DNA from: Macrobrachium rosenbergii
Taxonomy: Eukaryota > Arthropoda > Malacostraca > Decapoda > Palaemonidae
Length of the DNA: 64,000 bases
Direction: 5' to 3'
NCBI RefSeq assembly: GCF_040412425.1
Contig: NC_089788.1
Coordinates: forward strand, 64,972,220 to 65,036,219
Shown in pieces: positions 22,501 to 35,309 of this stretch (position 1 is its first letter; each line of letters opens with the position of its first letter). The notes beneath the pieces were generated by a model. It saw only the letters and a list, made by a program, of their open reading frames with translations, was not told the DNA's origin and did no database searches. A program made the translations under genes and the position numbers.

Positions 22501-25500
22501 TTTCCATAAAATTGAAAACTTTTTATGGTTATTCAGGAATTCCAGATGGTTCTCAACATTTCTAACAAATATGAAATACAGGAACTGTACTATGAAAATT
22601 GAAATGTTTGAGATCTTTAGTATAAAATCAAACTTCATGCAGTATGACTTCAGATCATGAAACTTAGAAGTGACAGTGAATTTATGTATTAGGAAGCATT
22701 TCTTTTGTCATCTATCAATGTTTTTCACATTTGGTGAAATTTTGGATCATTGTTTGAATTAATAATTTTAATGCCGAAGTATATCCATGTCGTGAATAAT
22801 TGGTTTCTAGTGATATTTTGCATTTTGACTTGCCAGGTGTGATGATACTATAGTGCATATGGCTCAAAGAACACTGAAGTTTTTAAAACATTTTTGCTCC
22901 CATCTTTTCTGGATAGTTGGCAAAGGTATCAATTATTTCATTGTGAGAAACCTTTTATTTATTAACTGAACATATGTCGTATTGTTTTGATGTTACCACA
23001 TCGTGGACACAATTATGAGAACGGCACGTTGTGAATTGATGAGCAGTTCCTTTAACCTGTTTGTCTGAATGGTTAGATTGTCTCTTATTTTACAGTGAAT
23101 CTTTTACTTTGGTAATGAGATCTTTTAACTATTTTCTTGAAAGTAATGCAGCCACATAAGTATTTTTTAAAAGTTAGTGAGACTATTTAAAGACTATTTA
23201 AAAAAGTCAAAAAGGCCAAAAAACAGTAAATGTAATTAATGTCTTTAGGAAAGTGTGAGTTGAGCAAGGCTTTAAATGCTGTAGTAGCAGAGTAGTGGGT
23301 GGAGATGGGCTTGAGAACTGATCATACTTGTGTTCAGCCTCTAGAACAATGTGCACAAGTGCAGTGACATATCCCTCCTCTACTTCTCATCAGCAACAAT
23401 AGAAATCAATGCTTTAGGGTGGACTGAACCAGTACTTGTTTCAAGTAACAATAATGAGTGGATTTACACTTTGGCTAAAAAATAGACCACAAAGCACAGG
23501 AACCTGTTTCTTAGCAAACTCCTCAAATCAGATGGTATACAAGTGTATCAACTAGTGGTAGATCAGGAGCTTGTAAAACAATATGAAGGTTATGTTCAGA
23601 TGGTAATAGAATGCTTTAACATGTTAAGCATGTTAGGTGTATTGTTTAGGGTATGTAGGGTATAAAGCTAGCATCAGAAGTCTTAATTTAACTTGGTTTA
23701 AATATCTTTCATTGTTTTATGGACATATCCATAGATTCAATGTTGACTTGAAGAGGTATTGAATGAAAGGTTATTTCAGTGCTTTAATACTATTAGATAA
23801 CACTGGCATCATGATGTTGCTTTGCAGCCTTGTTTATTCATTTGTACTTTGTATTTAAGCGAATGATGTCTTGTTCAAGCCCTGTAGAGGTGGGTTCATG
23901 TGCTGTTACACAGTTATCTTGTGAGCACAACTGTCTTGTCATGCATGAAGATCATAATAATCTTTGATGAATGTGTTCTTAACTTCAAAACAGTATGAAC
24001 TGCCACTTTATCAAGAGTCAACTGTTAGTGAATGAACTCCCTCCTACCTTCTATATACTATCCATCTTTTATAGAACTATGGTTGTTCTTACAAATTGTA
24101 TCTGGTGTAGTAAGATCCTGTAGTATATGATAGTAAACTTATTGCACTTTCAGGTTTCCAAATGCCTGTTTATGATAGGAATCATGTGTGTTGGAAGTCA
24201 GAGACATTCAAGTTAGTAACAGGTAACATTTTGTATTGTTTTTATTTTTTTTATGAGAATAATTCTCGTACACTCTCTTGCTCACTTTTTATGGTAAATG
24301 ATCCATTATATTATACTCAAATATGATTTTGCAATGTCTGTAGCTTTAAAGCTATTAAGGTCTGCTTATTTGCTCCTAGCATTTATGTACAATATTTACT
24401 TAAAGAATAAGTAGTGTACTGTATTTAGAAACCATGAATGATCTCCTCAGAGGAATAAAAGGTTATATTGTTTGATAGAATAGTTAGAAAAAATATGCTT
24501 GGAAAGTCATTCATTTTGATTGAATGGTACTTGGAGTTGAAGAGTTGAAAGTTGAAAAAGAAGTACAGTATTGTATTGGATAATATATTTTCATTTTAGA
24601 AGTCATTAGGCATTCTTATAAATTTACAAATAATCAGATTTAAGTTTTTGTTGCCATGAAACCTTTTGGTCACATACTTAAGTCTCTTTTGTGACTGTTA
24701 CCAATTAAAAATGCTGTAGAACATGGTAAGATGGCTTTGATGCCAGATTTTTATTGATCAGTTCTAAGAAAAATGATATAGGTGAAAGGTATAGAGGTTT
24801 TAATTGATTTTGAATTTTCACAGTATATACTTTTGTAAGAAACTGTATTTATTCTAGTATTTATTTTTATCTAAATCAATATGTTGTGTTTTTGATAAAA
24901 TTAGGATACAAAATATTGCACCAGTTCCTGTAATGTTTAGACATAAGGTAAATGGTAGCACATACTGTATTCAGCAGCATGTAGTATCTGGTAACATTTT
25001 GCCAGGCAGTGCAGGTGCATCATGTGCCATGATAATTAACTGATAATTACTCAGTAGCTCTGTTACGGGTTGCCTCGGAGCAAAAGCTTGTGCTGGCACA
25101 AGGCTGGCCTAATCTTAAACCAGCGAATGAATCACTTGCTAATGGGTATCATGTGGGGAATCAGTATCCTGGTAGCTTAACTAAATAACATTCCATTCAA
25201 AGGAAATTAAAAGTATTATTGTTCTTTCTTTTTTTTTTTTTTAAGAATTGTTGTATTAATTTTTTTCTTGTGACTCGGCCCGCGCCATTTTTTTCCGTTA
25301 CAGAGGGTTTTATTTTAGCTTATATTGCTTTAAAAAACAAAAGTATTCATTACTATTTATTAGATTTCATTTATTTATCATAGTTAAAATATAGAAAGAT
25401 GCTGATTATCAACGATAAATGTTTGGCTAGGCCTATTGATCCTTGCCTGATCTGTGAAAAGTCGGGTATCCTATTATAAGCATTATGATTTTTGTTATTA

Positions 25501-27450
25501 AGTATTAGTGCACTATTAGATTTTTTATAATCAATAATATACAGTATTCTTTTACAGTCGCTATGCAAATATATATTTGATCGCTACAGTGCTGACTGGC
25601 ATCCTAAAATTGTCCATTTGGCCTAATTCTGAGCCTGTATGCTTGAGGACTAAGTTATTCAAGCCTTGAGAGAAAAATGTTTATTCTCCTCATGGTGAGG
25701 TCAAACAGGAAAACAAAAATAATGTATTTCCATAAATAATTTACATCAAGAATCGTTTGTAGATAATACTGGTAGTGAGTAAAAAATTTTGAAACCTAAC
25801 ATAAAAAAATTTCATTCAGCAGAAAAAAATTAGCCAATAAAACCGATATAAATAAAGAACAGCATCAAAAGATTAGGTAATAGATCCTTTCAAATATAAT
25901 AAAAGACAAGCAACAGTAAATTGTTTATTCCATTTATTCATTAACTCTAGCCAGTTTCAGTTCATGGATGCTACTCATGTTCTGATATTTAAAGTGACCC
26001 CAAAAGCACTGATAACTTCGTTCGCATATGTCGTTTCCATTCACTGTTCATTTTAGGTCTATGTGACCCCTATTAAACCATTCATTTGTAAAAAAACAAT
26101 ATTCCAGGTTTCCTTATTTGATATACAATATCAGACTTCTTTTTTATATATATAAAAATATTCTGTCAATTCAGCATCTTTTATGATATTGAAAAGAAGA
26201 TTGCCTTATGTAAGATTTATAAGTTATCATGCATCGACACAGGTCTCCCCAGCATTTGGTGTTCCAGATGTGCCAACCGAACCTCACATTTCAGTGCATT
26301 TCACTACCCTTCAGTCAAGTGCACTGTATTTAGTTAAAGTAAGGAAGTTATGAATTATAAAATAATTTTGATAATTATGTCCTATTTGCCAACTTGAAAT
26401 AATATTTTTCTTTAAACAGATGATAATCTGATAACACCAGACATGCCAAACTCCACCAACTTATGTTTTATTTACGTAAAGTAACATTCATTTAACAGAA
26501 AACTCTTTATACAGATAATTCTCTGATAACATGGTTGGTAGGCCTGTTCATGTCTAAATATAATGAAATATTTCATAATGATTCAGACAAAACACTTAAA
26601 ACCCTCCATAAAACAAGGAATTTTCTTGGAGTTTTTTTTTTTATAATTGATGCTGTTTTTCATATAAAAAGTTTTTCTCAAACTAAATATATGGAATATA
26701 AAAAAGAAGTAAGATCTGAACGATATATTTCGTAAAGTGATGCAGAATATTATAGCGTGATTGTACAGTATACTCTGATTCCTAGTTATGACTCGATAGC
26801 GAGTCAAAAAAGAAATAAGATCTGAACGATGTATTTTGTAAAGTGATGCAGGATATTATACTGTAGCATGATTGTACAGTATGCCTCTAATTCATAGTTA
26901 GGACTCGGTAGCGAGTCAAAATGGAAGTATTATTCTAACAACGAAAATTCTGGAAGAAACATTACATCTAAAAACAGAGGTTAATCTCTTTTTGATGTCA
27001 TGACTTATAGTTATCATGAATCCAGACAAATTCTCCAGCAATTCTGGCATTTGTTTGAGAAACATCATGTATTAATTAACTGGAAAGTTAGTTAGGTAGT
27101 GAATTTTTAAGTACAGGTAAATGTTTACAGCAATAAAGTTAAGCCACAAGTTATTTTGTTTTGTGAAGAGAGCAGTACTCAAGGTTAGTCTTGTTAACAA
27201 GAGGCATGAATGGTGTATATGAAATTATCATTAGATTGTGTGAAAACTGTTATAAATTGATTGGAATGACTTTATTTCACCATGAACTTTATGTATGTTG
27301 AGCAAATTTATTCTAATGTTTTGTGCATACACTCCAAAAATGCTGTACATGATTATTATCCAAAGGTAATTACAAAAGTATTCAAATTAAAAGAATAAGA
27401 TAGTCATGGACTTCAATGGTTTGGTCTAACAACAATCATGTTTTCTCTCT
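22500..27450. other. Long AT-rich region without a recognised gene
   Basis: No ORF with a recognisable motif and no transposon protein was seen on either strand. It includes a tandem duplication at 26703-26925. A moderately GC-richer patch at 25060-25160 was inspected without result. Confidence 0.6.
26703..26925. repeat. Two-copy ~106-bp tandem duplication
   Basis: AAGATCTGAACGATATATTT (26711) and AAGATCTGAACGATGTATTT (26817) begin two copies that continue through GTAAAGTGATGCAG, GATTGTACAGTAT and ACTCG(A/G)TAGCGAGTCAAAA. Each unit ends in the palindrome ACTCGATAGCGAGT or a variant. Confidence 0.9.
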
Positions 27451-27451
27451 G

Positions 27452-27530
27452 GAAAATATTTAAATTTAAATTTTTATGAACATTAACTTGAAAATATTTA
27501 AATTTAAATTTTTATGAACATTAACTTTAT
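27452..27530. repeat. Perfect 38-bp tandem duplication
   Basis: The unit GAAAATATTTAAATTTAAAT plus TTTTATGAACATTAACTT occurs twice in a row with no change. Confidence 0.95.
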
Positions 27531-27542
27531 TTTATATCAGTA

Positions 27543-27618
27543 CGGGCAGTCCCCCGTTATTGGCGCCATAAAACTGGATCACCGATAGCTGAGGCCACCA
27601 ATAACTGGGGACTACCTG
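27543..27618. mobile_element. 76-bp pogo-type MITE
   Basis: Flanked by TA (27541-27542 and 27619-27620). The ends CGGGCAGTCCCCCGTTATTG and, on the reverse strand, CAGGTAGTCCCCAGTTATTG differ at three positions over the first ~21 bases. A CAG-like end, TA target and CCCC-GTTAT core are typical of pogo/Tigger derivatives. Confidence 0.8.
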
Positions 27619-28269
27619 TATATCACTATTTCAGTGAATACACTACATAATAGCCATCGATTGGTATCACCACCTGCTGATTCTTAACCCCGATTGGTGA
27701 CAAATGGTAGGCTTGCCAAGGGATGGTATTTGATCAGTGTTTATTAGTGAGTCAGGCCATGTTTAGTTACCTTTCTGATCAGCCAAGGTATGCTAGGAGC
27801 AACTTATGTCCTTGGGAGTCTCTAACTGTTCAGCAGTATCTACAGTACAGGTTTGGGACAGTGTTATCTTCACCTTAAGGATAAAGCCAATTATTTAATT
27901 TTATTACTATGCATTATGGGAAAGAGTGACTTGCAGGGCAGCCAAAATTCATGAAGACTCTAGATAACAACAACCAAGGTGTACAGGAACTAGTGACAGA
28001 ATAGTTATGTCATTTATATGGGCAGTAGCAACCACCTCAAACATGTTCTCTGCATTGTTGAAAATTCCAAGCCTCTTTCAAAACTGTGACCATCCGTCAA
28101 AGGTAGTGAAATCAGGACATCTGGAAATATCACACCATGCACAAATTGCCTTTCAAATTAAGAAATAACAGGTTCTTGGTAAGTGCTAGCCAAACATTTT
28201 TGGCATCACTATAAAGAATACATAGACGCTTGAAGCATATGTTAACTGTTGTACCATCATTAGAAATCT

Positions 28270-29560
28270 AAGGTAAGGAGTGTCATACCAGCTTTTTGGG
28301 ACTGTTGGCTGTCTTTCCATTTCAGGAAAACCTCCCAAAGGGACTCACATTTTGTTCGTCCTAGACAGTATGACTGCAGTGTCTTAGATAAAGAGGTTAG
28401 GCTCATGCTGAGCTCCTCTCAAGTCAGTAATTGCTAACATGCTTCCACAGTGCGGAAGTGGACCGGTTTGCCACATGCAAGAACCATCAACTTCAAGTCT
28501 ATGTGTCTCTGAACCTGGACATTCAGGCAATAGCAAGAGATGCATTCCCACAAGACTGGAACAAATGGAGGAAGATACACCTTTTTCCTTCTTTGTCCAG
28601 GTTTTGAAAGCTGTGAACAATCAACAGTACTAGCTTTCGATGGAACCGCTTGCTTAGTAGCTTTGAATTGACCAAATGGTTATTGGTTCCTTATATCTTC
28701 AACAACTGGCAAAAGAATAGATTCCATTGCCCTCCGTTGTTCTATCCCATACAGAAGGAGGGGAATTTTACATCTAGTCTACTGTGAAGATTATTTGCCT
28801 AACATTGCTAGGTACCTAGTGCAAAACTACAGACTTCATCTATCCAGCATACCAGCATATGGGAAATGGGGTTAGATTACCCTCACACTGAGAGCCCAGT
28901 TGAAATCTATTGAAATAGTTTTACGTTTTAGTATCTTTTGAGGTCAAGCACCTTGCTGTTTTAACAATCATGGCATACAAGGCAGCATTGGCAGAAACCT
29001 TGCCTTATGGTTTGGAACTTATTTTAATGTAGAAATTGTTAATTCCATTCTCCAGTCTTTAACACTGCAGAGGTCAGCTCCTGCAAGGCATCCCATTACC
29101 TGGTCCCTGAATAAGGTTCTTAGACTCCTGTCATCCCTGTCAATTCATGGGCCCAATACAACTACAACTCATATGCTGCAAAAGGCAGCCTTCTGGACTG
29201 CTCTGGCATTAGGAGCTCGGATTAGCATACTGGGCTCCCTTAGACAAGGACATTTCACTACTCACACTTAGTTGTCATCTGCTGTTGTCTCCTGGCTTAT
29301 CATTCCTGGCCAAGGACTAGGACCTTTTTAAAGGGAAAGTCCCCTTTTTTGATAAAGGAACATAGTATTTCATATAAAATATTATGCCTGATTCAAGCAC
29401 TTAAGGTTTACCTAGATGTCACAGCAAACATCCCAGATGGTCCTATTTTTCCTATGCCTTGGCACAAACAAACCACTCTCTCTCTATGTGCTGAGAATTA
29501 ATTTTAGTGGTCCTTGTTAAAAAGTCAGACCTTCACTCCTTTCCTAAGTTGCATGACATC
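28270..29560 (+). mobile_element. DIRS-like retrotransposon remnant (RNase H end and tyrosine recombinase)
   Basis: Around 28300-28600 interrupted frames read LLGLLAVFPFQENLP and then VDRFATCKNHQLQVYVSLNL and AFPQDWNKWRK. This is the D-x-F-A-T...QDWNRW text of the RNase H/methyltransferase junction in DIRS polyproteins. From 28985 a second frame reads NSILQSLTLQRSAPARHPIT, WSLNKVLRLLSS, LQKAAFWTALALGARISILG and LRQGHFTTH. This matches the N-terminal part of a DIRS-type tyrosine recombinase, including the A-x-G-(A/N)-R-(I/V)-S-E-L box with the usual Glu changed to Ile. Stops at several points make it inactive. Known DIRS elements lack an integrase and use this recombinase instead. Confidence 0.7.
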
Positions 29561-29659
29561 CAAAAGGTGAGTACATCGTTAACTTTCTTTGGAAGTGTTT
29601 CCTTCGAAGAAGTCCTTGAGTGTACGGAGTGGTTATTAGTGACAGTATTCCTGAATGGG

Positions 29660-30080
29660 TGAAATTGCAATAATCCTGCAGCCAGACCCGACATAATTAT
29701 GTAAGTCACTGTAGAACCACAATGGACGATACATTTCTAGGTTCATGTGTCTCCTGTTCTTCATTGCCAGACTCGAATGGGTATATGGAATAAAGGAAGC
29801 TTGTTAACCTGTGATTTCACCTTGAATAAAAAATTCCTGAAAGACTATTGCCATGGAGTGGTGGTCATGCCGAGATATTGCTGGGGAAGGTGCAATAATC
29901 CCACAGCCAGACCCAATGTAATTAGGTTAGCCACCTTCAAAGCACAAGAATAATACATATATTGGTTTATGTGTTGTTTCCTGTTCTTTGTTCCCAAACC
30001 CAATGGATATCTGTAATAAAGAAAATGTTAATAACCTGTGACTATGCCTCGGACAAAAAATTAATCTGGGTTGCTGGGAT
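29660..30080. repeat. Two-copy ~225-bp imperfect tandem repeat
   Basis: GCAATAATCC(T/C)(G/A)CAGCCAGACCC starts at 29667 and 29892. Both copies continue with CCTGTTCTT, AATGG(G/A)TAT, GGAATAAAG/GTAATAAAG and AACCTGTGA, and end AAAAAATT. It directly follows the DIRS-like remnant and may be its 3' non-coding region. Confidence 0.8.
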
Positions 30081-30124
30081 TTATTTATTAGGAGCTAAGC
30101 CATTTCATCACCTGTCAGTTTCTT

Positions 30125-30225
30125 TTGTAAACTCCTCTGAAGATGAACAGCAGATATGCTATCAAAAAACAGGTTTTGACATAGGAAAAACTTATTTTTG
30201 ATAGCCGGTGTTAGTCCTCAAACCC
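30125..30225. repeat. Conserved-loop hairpin, copy 1
   Basis: Left arm GAAGATGAACAGCAG..TATCAAAAA, loop core TTTTGACATAGGAAAAACTT, right arm TTTTTGATAGCCGGTGTTAG..TCCTC. TATCAAAAA/TTTTTGATA pairs perfectly and the outer arms pair imperfectly. A second left arm (CTCCTGTGAGGACAAACAGC) recurs at about 30510. The copies at 38.5 and 38.9 kb share the loop. Confidence 0.7.
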
Positions 30226-30559
30226 ACCCACTTTCCTCAATTTAAAGGAAAGGGACTGGGGTGAACATTTATCTTGCACAGACTTGGCGTGTAATGAAGA
30301 TCGCCGGAACAGGGCTGTTGCCATGTGTGCAAGTTAGACAAAGAGCCTAAGTAGTCATTGTAGGATAGGAGATGGAGCCCTCCTGTCCTGAGTCCTTTAT
30401 ATTCTATCACTGTGCCAGCAGGCACTATTCTGGCTGAGACCAGCTATAAAAGAATTCTTTGTAATTGGTTATTTTTTCTTATGGAGTCCTGGGGGACCAT
30501 GACATTGTAACTCCTGTGAGGACAAACAGCAGCTACACTGCTGATAGCTATTTTAATTA

Positions 30560-32465
30560 GATATATCTCCAGAAAGGTCATCAAATTTAGTACAAATGAC
30601 CATCCATGGTTTGGTGATATATGTAGACAAACCTACCATGACAAAGAGACCAAATTGAACGCATGGAGATGAAATTGTTCAAATGAAAATTACACCATTT
30701 TTGTTGAGTCCCGCCATGCTGCGAATAGAACTTATCATACAGCCGAGAGAAATTACAGTAATTCCTTCAAGAGGAAACTTGAAGGAATTACAGTACTCAG
30801 CCTCATCTGTGGTGGACCAAATTGGCATAATCTATCTTTGGGTAATGCTTGTCTTCCATTCCACTACTACTAACAGATGATGGTAGATTGGTTACTGGCC
30901 CTAGCGAAAAGGCTGAACTGCTTCATCAAGCTTTTGAAGCTAAGCAATCGGCTGACGATGTCCCTCTCCCTGATACTTGTCATCCTGAATCTCTTCTTAC
31001 AAAATTTGCATTTTGCTCCAGGGATGTTAAGAAAATCCTGGATAATCTTGATAGCTGGGGTGAGAGCACCCTGGTGGTTTCTTCCCCTTGTGTTTTAAAA
31101 AAGTTTCTAGGTTGTTGTCTCCTAAGTTTAATAGATTCTATAGATTTTTATGTTGACATAGTATCTTTGTGGACCAGTGCAAGCTTAGTAATACAGCGCC
31201 TGTTCCAAAGAGTGGCATATCTGCAGACTGCAGTAACTGCAGGCCAGTCTCTATTCTCCCTGTGCTCTCCAAAGTTGCTGAAAAACTAATTTTTAAGCCA
31301 CTATATAAATATGTTGAATCTAAAGGATTGTTAGCTGATCGTCAGTATGCATAAAGGAAACAGCTAGGTACCTGCGGTGCTCTTTTAGATTTGGCATGCC
31401 ATTTGCAGTGATCTTGATAAGGGTTTTGAGTGCAGAGTAATTCAGATAGATTTTAGTGCTGCTTTCAATTTAGTAAATCACAAGGCACTTATTTATAAAC
31501 TTCAGAATCTTGGAGTGGGTAGATATATTTTAGGATTACTTACTGGTAGGCAGCAGCAGCAAGCTGCTGTGGATGAGATCTTTAGTGAACCAAGACCTAT
31601 TGTATCTGGAGTTCCACAGGACAGTGTTCTTGGTCCACTTATTATTAGTGCATACGAGTGATATGGTTGTTGGCCTGGAAAACAAGTGTGTTCAGTATGC
31701 TAATGCAACACTTGTGGGTGTAGTAAAGTCTCCACTTGTGAGAAATGAAGCTGCCCTCAGCCTCAACTGGGACATGGACCAGATCAGGGAATGGTGTAGT
31801 CGGTGGGGTATGAGGCTGAACTTTAGAAAAAAAAAATACTAGTGATTAGCAGATCTTGTACAGATTTCCTACCCCATCCTCCCCTTCAGGTGGATTGAAC
31901 TTTGCTGAACAAGTCTGAAGCTTTAACTATTCTAGGGATAATCTTTGACTCACATCTAACTTTTGAGAAAGATCTAATGAAAGTTTCAGGAAATGCTGCA
32001 CAAAAGTTAGGTATTGTTTGTAAGGCCTCATATATAGTATTTACAGTATAACAGCAATAAAATCAACGCAACCTGTTTAAGGTCATTTGTACTCCCTTTA
32101 CTAGAATACTGTTCTCTGGTGCGGATGTCCTCTACCAGGGAATTATCTCTTAGATAGAGTGGTTCGTGGTGGTAGCTTTCTGTTTCCTAATAGTAGTAGT
32201 TATGACTTGGACCATTGTCAGATGATCTTTTGTTTGTCTTTTTTTCGTAAGTTGTATTTCAACAGAGATCTTTCACATTCACAATTGATCCCTGATCCCC
32301 TTTATCTGCCGAGAGCAACCAGATTCACTGAACAGCATCACCAATATGTAGTAAATGTGCCTTGCTGTTGAACTTCTCAGTTCCAGAGGTCCTTTATTCC
32401 TCACACTGTTGGATTGGAACAGCCTCCCAGAGGTTTCATCTTCCGAATAATAATAATAATAATAT
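30560..32465 (+). mobile_element. CR1/Jockey-type LINE copy 2 (5'-truncated, broken)
   Basis: Same family as copy 1 and slightly longer at the 5' side. Pieces of the endonuclease-RT linker are seen (AERNYSN-like text after 30700, then LTDDGRLVTGPSEKAELLHQ). The RT blocks follow: SILPVLSKVAEKLIFKPLYK, GLLADRQYA, LVNHKAL-like text with the catalytic region frameshifted, GLENKCVQYANATLVG (the A-D-D box reduced by a deletion), SLNWDMDQIREWCSRWGMRL, and LYLPRATRFTEQ. It ends in (AAT)n at 32446-32465. Multiple frameshifts; not functional. Confidence 0.88.
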
Positions 32466-34870
32466 TGAAAATCTAAGTAAACAAAATAGAATCTTCAAGG
32501 CAATGAGTAAATGAAGAGTTTATGATGCTGGTGTACACATCACTCTGACCACAGCACCTTTAAGGTCTGATTAGAATGAAGAGTTAAGTATTTTGCATAA
32601 GGCCAGCTAATCTGGTAGTGTGCTTAGTGGTTTTCCACATGGAGTTTTTTTATTATAAAATTTTGCTAAAGACAGACTAGGCAGGAATAGGCTTAAAGAG
32701 TAGAGGACCAAATATTCTTTTAATTAAAACGTATGTTCCTTGAGTATCCCGGAAAACGATAATAAAGTTATTTTTCTTAAATTTCTGAAAACATCGATGG
32801 GTAAGTGGGAGATTTTCTTAAGAAAATTTATACTTTCTTCATTACAATTATACAGTAGTTTCCTTCATTAAAATAGGAGCGCTATAGATGATTATGTTTC
32901 TTGGTAGTGTATTCCATGTAGTTTTTAGATATTGCTTATGTTGGCAGGAACAAAATTTTTAACATGGCCAATATTAAATATTAGTTTTTTCAAACAAATG
33001 AAATGTTATTATATGGTGGTTGATTCAGTGGATGGCTAAATTTCCATAGATTGATATGCTACTTAATTTTGTTACTATTTTTATGCGATGTCACAATACA
33101 AAAATTATAAGAAAGTGCCATGACAAGGTTATTAAATCAGCAGTCTTTTTTGGCACTTGATTTACTTTGTTACTTATTGCAAGTTATGCTTGAATCAAAA
33201 GATTTTTCTCTGAAATAGATTATTATTACTTCTATTACTGTAAAATTATTTTAATTAGACTACTGAGTTACCTTTTTAGAATCTTAATAGTACTTGTTCC
33301 AAGGAGATGTTCTAAAGGAGAGGTGAAAATTCTAGCATGACTAAAGGGATTGGAAGTACTAGAGCCCAAGGATTCTGCAGAGGACTGCAGTACTTGACCA
33401 CCATCACCACTGGAGCCTAAGGGATGCTGCAGAGGACCCTAGTAATGTACTGCCTTTACTGTGCTGCTCCAGACACAGCAGGAAGTGCCCTTATGTGTGT
33501 ATTGATGATGGAAAGGCAGTGGAAAAAGTGTGAAGGTTGTCATATTCAAGTGCAAACTACAGCATATCTTTTCCCTCTTTTGGAGCTTGTGTGGGATGCG
33601 ATATATACATACAGTGTACAGCAGCAGTAGTATATTGGTCGTCAGAAATGAAAGAGTGTCGTTAATGATGTGTAAAAGTTTTATAAATTGCATATATCTG
33701 GTATGTACATGATTATCATAATTGGATATTAAACTTTACATACAGGTAAATGATAGTATTTACAGCAATTATAAGATTCTAGAAACTCTGCTAATAAACT
33801 GTTTCTTTTTCGTAGTTTATATAATGATAAGTGGATATCTACATCTGAGGCTTCTCTCTGTCATATATTGATAATTCAGAGGCAATTTGTCTTAGCCTTT
33901 ATGAACATGTTTGTGGAATAATTTCTTGCTTGTTATAGGGACTTTGGCATTTTTGAGTTTTTAGTTTTGCTCATCTTGGAAATATAATAGTAATGCATTG
34001 CTCAAATAAGCAAGTTTCTTTCTCTGCCATGAAAAATAAACCTCTGTCAGGTTTCTGTTGGCTTTCAGAATCTTCATTTTCTCGTAAATAGTTCTTGAGT
34101 GGGAGATCTTTATATTGTTCTTGTGTTATGTTAGTCATATAAGGAAGTCCATAGTTCAAGGTAATTGTGAACCAAATTGTTATATGTACTGTATCTTTAT
34201 TCATGTTTACTATGTTTTAGCATTAGCTGTTCTGTGATACCACATTAATAGTGTATATTTGCTCTTTATAAATGCCTGTTTTGTACTATATGGATCAGTT
34301 CCTTCTGATAAATATTGAGTTTTTAAACCATTAAACAGTTTTTTATAGAAACTCTTCACTCATATTTTGCCCACATTTCCAGTCTTGAATATCTGTAGAC
34401 ACAGACTCGTCTCCCTGACAGAAGTGTGATTGTTTGTGTATTATCAGGCAGGTGGTTGACCAGTACAGATATCCAGTTTGCTTGCGAGCATTCAATGTGT
34501 GTAGGAGAGTACTTGAGGGCTCTGAGTGTCAGATTCTAAGTCTCATGTAAGTACTGGGTCATTTCAATAAATTTAAGATCCAGAAAAGTAGAAAAAAAGC
34601 TGTGGCAAGTTGCAAGTGGAGAAGACATCAGTTAACTATAATTATTATATTATTATTCAGAAGATAACCCTATACTGTATTTTACATCTCTTGGAGATAA
34701 ATGAGAGATAAATAAAATATGGTTAAGAATAGGTGGTTAAAGTCTGTACAGCATCTTCTATTGCATTTAAAGCTGGCTGTAACACAGCCACAAGTAAAAA
34801 TCCATCAATTTCTCCAGTAAAAATTAGTAAATGTAAAGTGACCCTGTCAGGTACCCTCAATTTTAAGGAG
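32466..34870. other. AT-rich stretch without a recognised gene
   Basis: No exon or transposon protein recognised. A short two-copy repeat sits at 33357-33445 (GGAGCCTAAGGGATGCTGCA against GAGCCCAAGGATTCTGCAGA). Confidence 0.55.
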
Positions 34871-34879
34871 GTTGAAATC

Positions 34880-35300
34880 TCCATAATTCTTTTAAAGGCT
34901 AAAGAGTAGAGAAGTCTCTAATCTTGTAAATTGTTACCGTTCTAACTTCAGCTTCTAAAATACCTAGTTGGACATACAGAACTGCATTTCTTAGCCAAAA
35001 CAACACATTGTTCTCAGAAATCTGCTTCCTCCGAGGGGCTTTTAGACAGGAAAAGTCTTGAATCATCATCTGTAAGGTGTGTTGTCATCTCTGTATGTCT
35101 TTTAATGTCTAAAGAAGTAGAGAAGGCTCTAATCTTGTGAACTTATTCTTATCTGTGTAGCTGTGTCTTCTTAAATATCCAATTAGATACAAAGAATTAT
35201 GTGTCCCAGCCAAGCCAACACAGTGTTCTTGGAGACCTGCATCTTCCATACGTCTGTAGACAGGAAAAGCCGAGAATCATCATATGTTAGTTGGTATGTT
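34880..35300. repeat. Two-copy ~210-bp imperfect tandem repeat
   Basis: The units begin near 34891 and 35101 (TTTAAAGGCTAAAGAGTAGA against TTTAATGTCTAAAGAAGTAG). They run in parallel through TCTAATCTTGT, CCAA, ACA(C/G)A(T/G)TGTTCT and ACAGGAAAAG, and end (G/C)AATCATCAT. No coding potential was seen. Confidence 0.85.
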
Positions 35301-35309
35301 ACATTCAAT

